NCBI GenBank assembly: GCA_017617145.1
Contig: JAFZWX010000168.1
Coordinates: forward strand, 1 to 53,996
Direction: 5' to 3'
Length of the DNA: 53,996 nt
Origin: Treponema sp.
Lineage (GTDB): Bacteria > Spirochaetota > Spirochaetia > Treponematales > Treponemataceae
Part shown: piece by piece, positions 17,787 to 25,148 of the stretch
How positions within the stretch are numbered: the stretch's first letter is position 1
How the letters are laid out: every line of letters starts with the position of its first letter
Notes under the pieces: model-generated
Seen by the model: only the letters and a program-made list of their open reading frames with translations
The model's database searches: none
What the model was told of the DNA's origin: nothing
Position numbers and translations under genes: made by a program

Positions 17787-19136
17787 TTAGACAATACGAG
17801 AATCAAGATCGGGGCCTGTACATGCCAGAACGAGAACTTTTATAACATTTCCAGGGAAAATCTTTGAACTTTGTGTGTTATCATCGGAGTCAAAACGAAT
17901 AACAGTACAACCGTCCACTTCAGGAGCCTGAAACCATGCTCTTCCGATTGCAAGCCCTTCATCACTGTCGGTAGAAATAATTTCTTCTATGAGAATTTCA
18001 AGTTCTTTTCCAACATATTTTTCAAGCTTTTTACGAGTTATTTCTGATTGAAGTTGTTCAAGAACTGCTGCCCTTTGTTTTGCTGTACGGGCTGGTACTT
18101 TGTTTTTAAATGAAAAAGCTGGTGTTCCCTCTTCTCTGCTGTATGGAAAACAACCGGACCATAACGGCGATATTTTTTCTAAGAACACCTTTGTTTTTTC
18201 TGCTGCTTCATCTGTTTCGCCCGGGAAACCAGTAAGGAAAGTTGTTCTAAGCACAGCTTGTGGTAACTCAGATTTTATTTTTTTTACAAGTTCAACATAT
18301 TTCTTAAAAGTTCCGGTTCTATTCATTGCATGAATAATCTGATCATCGCCACTTTGGAAAGGAATATCAAAATACGGAACAAAACGGCTGTCATTCTTAA
18401 ATACTTCAAGTATGTTTGTATTAAAATGATCAGGATGAATATACAAGGTTCGTACAATAAAGTGTCCTTTGATTTTTGAAATCTTTTTCAAAAGCTCCGC
18501 AAGTCCATTTTTGCCTTCTTTGTATGCTGCGAGATCCTGCCCGATAAGGTTTATTTCGTATACACCAGAATTTACAAGAGTTTTTATTTCTTCAACAATT
18601 TCTTTTGAACAACGACTGCGTACTGCTCCTCGAATAAGAGGAATTGCACAAAACGAACAATTATTCGAACAGCCTTCTGTGATTTTTACAAAAGCAGAAC
18701 CTTTAAATCCGAATAATCTTGTCCGCTCTCCGGCACAAACTCCCTGCTGAGGAAAAACTGCCGGTTCTGCACGAAGTTGTTTTTTATCCGCAGCAATTAC
18801 TTTTTTCATGTATTGTGTAATTTTCGAAAGATCACCGTTACCAAAAATACCATCAAGTTCCGGCATTGAATTATAAAGTTCATCTGCATAGCGTTCAGCA
18901 AGACAACCTGCTAATATGATTTTTGCATTCGGATAGGCAGCCTTTACATTGTATACCGCATTTATTGATTCTTTTTTTGCAGACTGAATAAAGCCGCAGG
19001 AATTAATGATTATAAAATCTGCTTGTTCGGGATTTTCTGTATATTTAAATCCTGATTTTTCGAGAAAAGAGCACAACAACTCGCCGTCTGTCTGATTTTT
19101 TGCGCAGCCATGCTGGTCTATAAAAAACTTTGCCAT
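17787..19136 (-). CDS. rimO: Ribosomal protein S12 methylthiotransferase RimO
   Basis: Radical-SAM enzyme that adds a methylthio group to the conserved Asp of ribosomal protein S12. The N-terminal UPF0004 domain carries the three auxiliary-cluster cysteines (QHGCAKNQTD, INSCGF, LAGCLAERY). The radical-SAM CxxxCxxC appears as GCSNNCSFCAIPLIRG (~150). The C-terminal TRAM-like region contains GRAWFQAPEVDG, which is typical of RimO rather than MiaB (the tRNA paralogue). 449 residues is normal. It follows the RodZ-like gene by 21 bp and is likely in the ftsH-lolA-rodZ-rimO minus-strand series. Confidence 0.9.
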   Translation of the reverse strand: MAKFFIDQHGCAKNQTDGELLCSFLEKSGFKYTENPEQADFIIINSCGFIQSAKKESINAVYNVKAAYPNAKIILAGCLAERYADELYNSMPELDGIFGNGDLSKITQYMKKVIAADKKQLRAEPAVFPQQGVCAGERTRLFGFKGSAFVKITEGCSNNCSFCAIPLIRGAVRSRCSKEIVEEIKTLVNSGVYEINLIGQDLAAYKEGKNGLAELLKKISKIKGHFIVRTLYIHPDHFNTNILEVFKNDSRFVPYFDIPFQSGDDQIIHAMNRTGTFKKYVELVKKIKSELPQAVLRTTFLTGFPGETDEAAEKTKVFLEKISPLWSGCFPYSREEGTPAFSFKNKVPARTAKQRAAVLEQLQSEITRKKLEKYVGKELEILIEEIISTDSDEGLAIGRAWFQAPEVDGCTVIRFDSDDNTQSSKIFPGNVIKVLVLACTGPDLDSRIV

Positions 19137-19157
19137 AGGTGCTATAACTACTTCAGG

Positions 19158-20246
19158 TTAGTCAAGTTCGATTACAACAAGCTTGTATCTGCCGTCGGAA
19201 TCCTTTATCCATTTTATATCTTCTACAAGAACCTGACCTGCAGGTCCAATATCAAGATCAAAGGTTCGTGAATCGGCAACAATCGTAAACTTAACTGCAT
19301 TGCTGTTTGAAATCCAAAGTCTTATTCCGTTATGAGGATTTGCAGTAAAGACTTCGCCTTTTGCAAAATATGATTCTACAGAATTATCATTATCAACTTT
19401 GTCGCGGAAAAGACACGAACCTCTAAAGCTTGCATTTATTGTGAACGGATATGCACGATTATCTTCGACAATAACCTTTTGAGGATGCTTTGACTGAATT
19501 TCTGATTCAAATGGAATTTCGTCTACATTTACAGATTGATTTTCAACTGCAATACCGTGACGCAGGAGCATGCTTACTTCGGCACCACGAGCTTCATCTG
19601 TTGAAGAAATATCAGAAACATAAACAATAAGATCTGGACTTGTATCGCCATTTATATCAATTTCGGTTTCTTCTGCAAGATCTGTGTAGAAAACACCACT
19701 TGGAGTATCAAGACCGAATGAAGAAAGAGTATCTCTAACAGTAAGAACAATCTGACCATTTGTTGTTGGAACAATAATCTGGTCGCCTTTGTATACCCGC
19801 TGAGAGAATTTTGAATTATCAAGTTCATACTGTCTGACTTTAGTAGAATTACTTAAAACTACAGAATCATCTTCTGATACATTTTTCTTTAATAAAAGAA
19901 GGATTATTGTTACAGTGGCCGCTGCAATAACAAGTACACTTGGAATAACAATTGCAAGAATACGCTTTATAGGTCTGCGTTTTATAATAAGACCTTCTGG
20001 TACTGGAGATTCCTGAATTTTCTTGTTGTTATAAAGTTTAAGAATATAATCTGTATCAAGTTCAAGATAATTTGAGTAATTTCTCAAAAAACCAAGCATA
20101 TATGCTTCGCCCGGGAAAACACCATTATCTTCATCTTCAAGACCAGTAAGATAGCGGCTTTCTATAGAAATTTCACGTGAGATTTTATCTATATTGAGAT
20201 TTTTTTCTTCTCTGGCATTCCGCAACAGCTCACCGTAACTTTCCAT
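19158..20246 (-). CDS. rodZ: RodZ-like HTH/membrane protein
   Basis: 362 residues. The N-terminal Xre-like HTH (~1-75: YGELLRNAREEKNLNIDKIS, then FPGEAYMLGFLRNYSNYLELD) is the HTH_25 type of RodZ. One membrane segment lies at ~93-117 (LAIVIPSVLVIAAATVTIIL). The periplasmic C-terminus is beta-rich and ends with a RodZ-type DUF4115-like domain (NGIRLWISNSNAVKFTI). RodZ links MreB to the wall-synthesis machinery. The ATG has an AGGAG ribosome site and the gap after lolA is 9 bp, so the two are co-transcribed. Identity with RodZ rests on domain order; a divergent spirochaete role is possible. Confidence 0.85.
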   Translation of the reverse strand: MESYGELLRNAREEKNLNIDKISREISIESRYLTGLEDEDNGVFPGEAYMLGFLRNYSNYLELDTDYILKLYNNKKIQESPVPEGLIIKRRPIKRILAIVIPSVLVIAAATVTIILLLLKKNVSEDDSVVLSNSTKVRQYELDNSKFSQRVYKGDQIIVPTTNGQIVLTVRDTLSSFGLDTPSGVFYTDLAEETEIDINGDTSPDLIVYVSDISSTDEARGAEVSMLLRHGIAVENQSVNVDEIPFESEIQSKHPQKVIVEDNRAYPFTINASFRGSCLFRDKVDNDNSVESYFAKGEVFTANPHNGIRLWISNSNAVKFTIVADSRTFDLDIGPAGQVLVEDIKWIKDSDGRYKLVVIELD

Positions 20247-20255
20247 TCTCTACTC

Positions 20256-20918
20256 CTATTCCGAAAACAAGAAATTATTATAGTTGTTTGCAGAAGACGG
20301 CGCATCGTAAATAAAACGCTGATCTGTTATATCCTGATTAAGTACATAATCATAAAAATTAAACATAATAACTTCACCTTTTGGAGTAACGGCTTCAATA
20401 CGGCGAATTAATTTTGTTGTTTCACTTACAGCAATGTTGATATATCTGAATGCTTCTGAAGCACTTTTTCTTGTAAGAATAAATTTTACTACCATTTCAT
20501 CAGAGCCGTCTTCAAGTGGTTCTGCATTTTGACCTGTTTCATAGGCAACTGTATAGTAACGGCTTAAAAGAGAAAGCCCCTGTGGTGTTGTAAGTGCTTC
20601 GGCACCAGTATCTTCTGTTATGCTCTGCTGAAGAACTGCATCTGAATCTGGAAGATAAATTGTGAGAGTGTCGCCGTTGTAACAGATTACCTGCTCTTCT
20701 GGATTTGTATAATCAAGACGAAGAAGATCCGGAGCCTTAAAAGAAAGTCGACCTGCGGTTTCCTGTTTATCTACTTTTATTTCAAAATTTACTTCGTAAT
20801 CTTTTATCGTAGAATAATATTCAGAAATTGTTTTAAAGTATGCGCTTGCAGTTGTAATGCTCTGGGCAAATATTGAAGCAGAAAAAAGCATAAACAATAC
20901 AATAAAAATCTTTTTCAT
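20256..20918 (-). CDS. lolA: LolA-like periplasmic lipoprotein carrier
   Basis: 220 residues with a signal peptide (~18 residues, ending IFAQS) and no lipobox, so it is soluble and periplasmic. The body matches the LolA beta-barrel: tryptophan-poor, with YSTIKDYEVNFEIKV, GRLSFKAPDLLRLDYTNPEEQ and the downstream VICYNGDTLTIYLP. LolA ferries lipoproteins across the periplasm, which suits a window with many lipoproteins. It sits between ftsH and rodZ. Its promoter at 20927-20955 ends 8 nt before the ATG and there is no ribosome site. Confidence 0.85.
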   Translation of the reverse strand: MKKIFIVLFMLFSASIFAQSITTASAYFKTISEYYSTIKDYEVNFEIKVDKQETAGRLSFKAPDLLRLDYTNPEEQVICYNGDTLTIYLPDSDAVLQQSITEDTGAEALTTPQGLSLLSRYYTVAYETGQNAEPLEDGSDEMVVKFILTRKSASEAFRYINIAVSETTKLIRRIEAVTPKGEVIMFNFYDYVLNQDITDQRFIYDAPSSANNYNNFLFSE

Positions 20919-20926
20919 AAAATAAA

Positions 20927-20955
20927 ATTATAACGATTAAAAAGGAAAGTGTCTA
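20927..20955 (-). promoter_or_regulatory. Strong promoter for lolA, leaderless geometry
   Basis: Minus strand: TAGACA (20955-20950, 5 of 6), a spacer of exactly 17 bp and a perfect TATAAT (20932-20927). Only 8 nt (TTTATTTT) separate the -10 from ATG 20918. The mRNA should start at or within a base or two of the ATG, and no Shine-Dalgarno is present. Confidence 0.65.
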
Positions 20956-20980
20956 TTGAAAAAAAATGCCTGCATATATG

Positions 20981-21067
20981 AAAAACTGCTCACGTGAGAT
21001 TTTTGATTTTGCTCCACTAAACGAAGAGGGCGTTCCGCAAAATCAAAAATCTCACTCCGCAGTTTTT
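20981..21067. repeat. Intergenic hairpin element C (lolA-ftsH gap)
   Basis: Arms 20981-21012 and 21037-21067 are inverted copies (AAAAACTGC ... TGAGATTTTTGATTTTGC) with a short mismatch in mid-arm. The 24-nt loop (21013-21036) contains ACGAAGAGG. It lies in the 229-bp gap between ftsH and lolA, just upstream of the lolA promoter. Confidence 0.7.
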
Positions 21068-21135
21068 TTTCACTCCGTAGTTTTTTCACTCCGCAGTTTT
21101 TTTTCACTCCGTAGTTTTTTCATTCCGCAGTTTTT
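21053..21135. repeat. 34-bp tandem repeat grown from the end of hairpin C
   Basis: CACTCCGCAGTTTTTTTT (18 bp) alternates with CACTCCGTAGTTTTTT (16 bp). The 34-bp pair is present twice (21053-21086, 21087-21120), followed by a 15-bp partial copy starting CATTCCGCAG (21121-21135). The unit equals the outer right arm of hairpin C. It ends 12 bp from the ftsH stop. Confidence 0.8.
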
Positions 21136-21147
21136 GTGCATGTTTTT

Positions 21148-23217
21148 TTATTCTTTTTTAGTCGTTTTACGAGTTTTTTTAGGAGTTTTTTCTTCTGTCC
21201 CTGCTGTTTTATCTTCCAGAAGTTTTTTACAGTGAGCCTCGCCATTAACTATTTCGTAGAATTCTTTACCATCTATTGTTTCTACTTCCATCAGGCGGTT
21301 GGCGATATAGTCTATTAAGTCTTTATGTTTGCCTAAAAGCTTAAGGACATAATCGTAGCGCTCGTTCATTATACGGGCAATTTCTTCGTCTACGTAGTTC
21401 TGGGTTTGTTCACTGAATTCGCGGATAAGACTTGGGTCACCACCACGATTTCCAAGAACACCTTTTCCAAGAGTTACGTTCTTGTATTTGTCTGACATAC
21501 CAAAATCGGTAATCATACGCTTGATGATTTCAGTTGCGCGGGCAATATCATTTGAAGCACCGGTAGAAATATCGCCAAGAATAATCTGCTCAGCTGCACG
21601 ACCACCCAAAAGGCTGTCTACTTCGTTCATCATATCCTTGCGGGTCATAATGAATTTTTCTTCTTCTTCGCGATACTGTGTAAAACCACCTACCCCATGA
21701 CTGCGAGGAACTACTGTAATTTTATTTACAGGCTCATGCTCCGGAGTAAAGGCTGCAACAAGTGCATGACCTGTTTCGTGTACGGAAACAAGACGGATTT
21801 CTTTTTTATTTTCTTTGCGTGATTTTTTCTTAAGACCAATGCTAACCTTGTCAATTGCATCATTAAAGTCTTCCATTGTAACTTTTTTGCGTCCGTTACG
21901 AACTGCAAGAAGAGCAGCTTCGTTTACAACATTTGCAAGGTCTGCTCCGGCAAAACCAGTTGTTCCATGTGCAATTGATTCAAAATCTACGTCTTTGTCG
22001 AGTTTTACATTCTTTGCATGAATGCGTAAAATTTCTTCACGACCCTTAACATCCGGTTTTTCTACAGGAACCTGACGGTCAAAGCGACCCGGTCTGAGGA
22101 TTGCAGGGTCAAGTACATCTACACGGTTTGTTGCGGCAAGAACAATGAGACCTTTTTCATTATCAAAGCCGTCCATTTCTACAAGAAGCTGGTTTAGAGT
22201 CTGCTCACGTTCATCGTTTGAACTGAAACCATTTGCACGGCTCTTTGCAAGGGCATCAATTTCATCAATAAAAATAATACATGGTGCTTTTTCGCGAGCC
22301 TGCTTAAAAAGGTCGCGTACACGGCTTGCACCTACACCAACAAACATTTCTACAAAGTCTGAACCACTGATACTGAAGAAAGGTACTCCTGCTTCACCGG
22401 CAACCGCACGTGCAAGTAAAGTTTTACCGGTTCCAGGATCTCCTACAAGCAGAACTCCCTTAGGAATCTTACCACCAATTTCTGTATATTTTTTTGGAGT
22501 TTTAAGGAAATCTACAACTTCAACAAGTTCTTCTTTTGCTTCATCAACACCTGCAACATCTGTAAAGCGGGTTTTTATTTTTCCTTCTTCTACAACTTTT
22601 GCACGAGAGGCACCAACATTAAAAATGCTTCCAATGCCACCACCATTTGAACCACCGCCCATTTTACGGAAGAAAAGGAAATATATTAAAAATAAAAATC
22701 CAAGTGGAATTATAAGACTTCCCAAAAGCTGCCAGAAAATTCCGCTTGATTTTACTGTAAACTTATAGGGAATGCCCTTTTCGTCGAGCAAATCAATAAA
22801 ACTTTGCATAAGTACAGCAGAAGTTTTGTACTGCTGTCCGCTGCGAGTTGTTTTTGGAGTAAAAAGCTGTAAGCCTTTGCCCGAATCAGTAGAAAGACTT
22901 ACGCCAGGGCCATAACCTATTATTGTATTTTCACCGATTTCAACAGAAACAATCTGTCCATTAGCAACTTTGTCACGGAATTCTGAATAAGCAATATAAT
23001 CATCATTTCGAGACATAAAGAATATATCAACAATTGCAAATGCACAAAAAAGAATCAGTAATACAGTAAAGAAAGAAATCTTTGGCTTCTTCTTGTTTTT
23101 CTTGTCCTTATCCTTATCATCATCATCCTTTTTTTCAGGACCAGCAAATTTAAAAAACTTATAAGGATCGTTTTCGTCCTTCTTGTCTTCTTTTTCTTCT
23201 TGATTTTCGTCACTCAT
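21148..23217 (-). CDS. ftsH: ATP-dependent zinc metalloprotease FtsH
   Basis: Membrane-anchored AAA+ protease that degrades unneeded membrane and regulatory proteins. 689 residues. An acidic/Lys-rich cytosolic tail (1-47) is followed by a first membrane segment (~48-68), the periplasmic FtsH_ext domain and a second segment (~160-182). The AAA domain has Walker A GDPGTGKT, the pore loop in [10 protein letters not shown], Walker [11 protein letters not shown] and arginine finger RPGRFDRQ. The M41 protease has zinc site HETGH and [14 protein letters not shown]. The C-terminus is Lys/Thr-rich. All catalytic residues are present. It is divergent from fliS across a 388-bp gap. A protease-less paralogue lies at 43861-45000. 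Confidence 0.95.
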   Translation of the reverse strand: MSDENQEEKEDKKDENDPYKFFKFAGPEKKDDDDKDKDKKNKKKPKISFFTVLLILFCAFAIVDIFFMSRNDDYIAYSEFRDKVANGQIVSVEIGENTIIGYGPGVSLSTDSGKGLQLFTPKTTRSGQQYKTSAVLMQSFIDLLDEKGIPYKFTVKSSGIFWQLLGSLIIPLGFLFLIYFLFFRKMGGGSNGGGIGSIFNVGASRAKVVEEGKIKTRFTDVAGVDEAKEELVEVVDFLKTPKKYTEIGGKIPKGVLLVGDPGTGKTLLARAVAGEAGVPFFSISGSDFVEMFVGVGASRVRDLFKQAREKAPCIIFIDEIDALAKSRANGFSSNDEREQTLNQLLVEMDGFDNEKGLIVLAATNRVDVLDPAILRPGRFDRQVPVEKPDVKGREEILRIHAKNVKLDKDVDFESIAHGTTGFAGADLANVVNEAALLAVRNGRKKVTMEDFNDAIDKVSIGLKKKSRKENKKEIRLVSVHETGHALVAAFTPEHEPVNKITVVPRSHGVGGFTQYREEEEKFIMTRKDMMNEVDSLLGGRAAEQIILGDISTGASNDIARATEIIKRMITDFGMSDKYKNVTLGKGVLGNRGGDPSLIREFSEQTQNYVDEEIARIMNERYDYVLKLLGKHKDLIDYIANRLMEVETIDGKEFYEIVNGEAHCKKLLEDKTAGTEEKTPKKTRKTTKKE

Positions 23218-23314
23218 AAATAAATACCTATATATATTAAATATACTAATAAAACATCAGAATGTCATTATAAAAAAAAATTATATCTTAAAATATAAAT
23301 ATCAATTCTAAAGT

Positions 23315-23517
23315 AAAAAAACTGCAAAAGCCGAGTTATTAAAAAACATTCGAAAACAAATCTGCGGAGCGTAGGTATGGCTGCAAACTACATCGATGCT
23401 TGCCGAGCGCAGCGAGTAAAATCTTTCCTTGCAAGCTTCGCCGTAGTTTGCAGACGTACATACGCGGGAGCAGATTTGTTTTCTACTAGTTTGCATTTCG
23501 GCTGGGAGCAGTTTTTT
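23315..23517. repeat. Long nested inverted repeat in the ftsH-fliS gap (element E)
   Basis: This accounts for most of the 388-bp gap between ftsH and fliS. An outer pair (AAAAAACTGC with GCCGA at 23315-23335; TCGGC with GCAGTTTTTT at 23498-23517) encloses long arms 23352-23391 and 23443-23483 (GAAAACAAATCTGC ... GCAAACTAC and its inverse, with mid-arm mismatches). An innermost pair GCTTGC/GCAAGC (23398-23403, 23431-23436) encloses GAGCGCAGCGAG. The remainder of the gap is AT-rich sequence plus the fliS promoter. No gene is visible here. Confidence 0.75.
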
Positions 23518-23551
23518 ATTATTAAATTTCCTTTTTTATTGTAATTTTTTC

Positions 23552-23578
23552 TAAAGTCGTTTTTTTTAATACCGAAAA
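23552..23578 (+). promoter_or_regulatory. Sigma-28 (FliA) type flagellar promoter for fliS
   Basis: TAAA (23552-23555), a 15-bp spacer and ACCGAAAA (23571-23578) fit the class-III flagellar consensus TAAA-N15-GCCGATAA at 10 of 12 positions. It ends 27 bp before the fliS ATG. Placement in front of a flagellin chaperone supports it. Confidence 0.65.
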
Positions 23579-23605
23579 TCAAGGAGGGATATAGGAGGTA
23601 TCTAT

Positions 23606-24046
23606 ATGGGATATTCTAATGCGTACAATGCTTATCAAAAGACTAATGTAAATACTGCCAGTCAGGGAAGATTAGTTGTATTACTTTATGAAGGAATTAT
23701 TAAGCAGCTCACTACAGCTGGAACTTATATAGAAAATGACGGCAAAATTAAGCCTGAAAACATTGAAAAATATGGAATTTGCATTCAAAAAGCTCAGGCA
23801 ATCATTACTGAACTGCAGGTTTCGCTTGATATGGAAAAAGGCGGTGATATTGCACGAAATCTTATGTCGCTTTATGTATTCTTTAATGAAGAGCTTCTTG
23901 CAGCAAACATCAATCATAATAAAGAAAAAATTGATTTTGTACTTAAAATGGTAAAAGACCTTGCAGACAGCTGGAGAAAAATAGCAAATAGTGTTGCTAA
24001 TGCTCCTGCCGCTACTGTTCAAAATGCACTTAATATTCAGGGTTGA
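23606..24046 (+). CDS. fliS: Flagellin export chaperone FliS
   Basis: 146 residues, the normal FliS length. It is an all-helical protein that binds the flagellin C-terminus in the cytosol and keeps it unfolded for export. The N-terminal AYNAYQKTNVNTASQGRLVV and the following LLYEGIIKQL are the hallmark of the family, with GGDIARNLMSLYVFFNEELL in the middle. The ATG has an AGGAGG ribosome site 6 nt upstream, and a second AAGGAGG lies 12 bp earlier. It is first in a probable operon with the FlgN-like gene and folA. Confidence 0.95.
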   Translation: MGYSNAYNAYQKTNVNTASQGRLVVLLYEGIIKQLTTAGTYIENDGKIKPENIEKYGICIQKAQAIITELQVSLDMEKGGDIARNLMSLYVFFNEELLAANINHNKEKIDFVLKMVKDLADSWRKIANSVANAPAATVQNALNIQG

Positions 24047-24047
24047 T

Positions 24048-24084
24048 TAGTAAATAGGGAATAGTAAATAGTGAATAGTTACTA
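24048..24084. repeat. Heptanucleotide-type repeat after fliS
   Basis: Units of the form TAGTAAA / TAGTGAA follow directly after the fliS stop. The 18-mer TAGTAAATAGGGAATAGT is identical to the minus-strand sequence at the end of dapA (38461-38444). Confidence 0.65.
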
Positions 24085-24098
24085 GGGAGGAGAAACTT

Positions 24099-24578
24099 AT
24101 GGAAGAAATCAGTAAACAGGAATTGGACGAAAGAGTTGCATTGCTCAGAAAATTCAGAAGTCTTTTAGAGCAGCAGAGAAATAAGTTTCAGGAATATTTA
24201 ACAGTTCTTGAAAAACAGCAGGATTCTATTACAAAAGAAAATCCAGAAAACCTTATTGCACATACAGAGCTTGAACAGCAGGTTGTAAAAAATATTGCTA
24301 ACCTTCAGAAGGTTATTGTTCCAATGAGTAAAATGTATAAACAAAGTATTCCAATAGCACACACAGCAGAGGAATCTAATATTATTCAGATTCAGAATGA
24401 GCTCAATGATTTGCAAAACAGAGTACTTAAACAGAATCAGATTAACAGAGATTTACTCAGAGAACACATTGAAAGCATTCGTTCACAAATACAAAATTTC
24501 AAGAATCCATATAGAAACATTAAGAGTGTATATGCTCAGCCACAACATGTTGCATCTCTGGTAGAAGTTGAAGCATAA
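24099..24578 (+). CDS. FlgN-like flagellar chaperone (probable)
   Basis: 159 residues, almost entirely alpha-helical with heptad character (ELDERVALLRKFRSLLEQQ; IIQIQNELNDLQNRVLKQ) and no signal peptide. The length, helical build and place directly after fliS fit FlgN, the cytosolic export chaperone for hook-filament junction proteins FlgK and FlgL. FlgN is poorly conserved, so the call leans on context. Strong ribosome site GGAGGAG. Its stop overlaps the folA ATG by one base. An alternative is an uncharacterised spirochaete coiled-coil protein. Confidence 0.6.
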   Translation: MEEISKQELDERVALLRKFRSLLEQQRNKFQEYLTVLEKQQDSITKENPENLIAHTELEQQVVKNIANLQKVIVPMSKMYKQSIPIAHTAEESNIIQIQNELNDLQNRVLKQNQINRDLLREHIESIRSQIQNFKNPYRNIKSVYAQPQHVASLVEVEA

Positions 24579-25024
24579 TGATAAGCCTTTTGGTTGCATA
24601 CACAAAAAATAAACGTGTAATAGGTGCTCAGGGGAAAATTCCATGGAAACTTTCTTCTGAGCGCAATCGTTTTAAACAGATTTGCGCCGGAAAATACGTT
24701 ATTATGGGGCGGAAATCGTATGAAGAGATTGGAAAGCCTCTGCCATATTGTAAGCTGGTGATTGTAAGTTCAAAAACACAAAATCTGGAAGACGCAATCA
24801 ACTACTGCAAATCTCAGGGACAGGAAGAAATTTTAATAGCAGGTGGCGGCACCATTTACGAGCAGACTCTCCCCTACGCCAACAAAATTTATGCTACTGA
24901 AATCGATGCCGACTTTAACGGCGACACCTTTTTCCCAGAACTCGGCCCTGAATGGGTTGGCATTGTTGAAGAAGTTCACGAAGAAAATGGGATTGTTTAT
25001 AGATATATAACGTTTGAAAAGTAA
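24578..25024 (+). CDS. folA: Dihydrofolate reductase
   Basis: Reduces dihydrofolate to tetrahydrofolate with NADPH. 148 residues, slightly short for the family. Visible: N-terminal strand ISLLVAYTKNKRVIG, loop GKIPWKLSSERNRFK, cofactor motif VIMGRKSYEEIG, second NADPH loop IAGGGTIYEQTLPYA and the TEIDADFNGDTFFPE end. The acidic active-site residue (Asp27 in E. coli) aligns with Glu in KLSSE, a known alternative. It overlaps the FlgN-like gene by one base (TAATG), so folate metabolism would be transcribed from the flagellar promoter unless an internal promoter exists. Confidence 0.93.
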   Translation: MISLLVAYTKNKRVIGAQGKIPWKLSSERNRFKQICAGKYVIMGRKSYEEIGKPLPYCKLVIVSSKTQNLEDAINYCKSQGQEEILIAGGGTIYEQTLPYANKIYATEIDADFNGDTFFPELGPEWVGIVEEVHEENGIVYRYITFEK

Positions 25025-25032
25025 GTAAACCT

Positions 25033-25056
25033 AAAAATTGCTTTCACAATTTTTTT
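25033..25056 (+). terminator. Weak terminator after folA
   Basis: AAAATTG-CTTTCA-CAATTTT, an AT-rich stem of about 7 bp, is followed by a T run. It lies 9 bp past the folA stop. Confidence 0.4.
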
Positions 25057-25060
25057 AACG

Positions 25061-25131
25061 GTTTGCTATTGGACACCGGCCACCAGTGGCCTTACACACC
25101 TCTTCGTCCTGGTCGCGTGATGACAGCAAAT
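25061..25131. repeat. Imperfect intergenic hairpin element D
   Basis: Arms near 25061-25085 (GTTTGCTATTGGACACCGGC...) and 25110-25131 (TGGTCGCGTGATGACAGCAA...) pair imperfectly. The centre holds the small palindrome GGCCACCAGTGGCC and, on the minus strand, ACGAAGAGG, a 9-mer also in the loop of element C. It sits between convergent folA and the CDF gene. Confidence 0.45.
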
Positions 25132-25148
25132 CTCTGGCACCATATGAT

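Noticed and set aside
21053..21135. Tandem 34-bp units as a CRISPR array
   Set aside because: Units are directly adjacent with no unique spacers, and no cas gene is nearby.
22145..22768. 207-codon open frame on the plus strand inside ftsH
   Set aside because: It is antisense to the AAA domain of ftsH, low in family signal and a by-product of codon use. The same applies to the long antisense frames at 12223-12804, 37776-38252 and 45569-46036.
25020..25148. tRNA-like fold in the folA-CDF gap
   Set aside because: The cloverleaf features (TTC loop, acceptor stem with CCA) are absent; the pairing is an imperfect hairpin.
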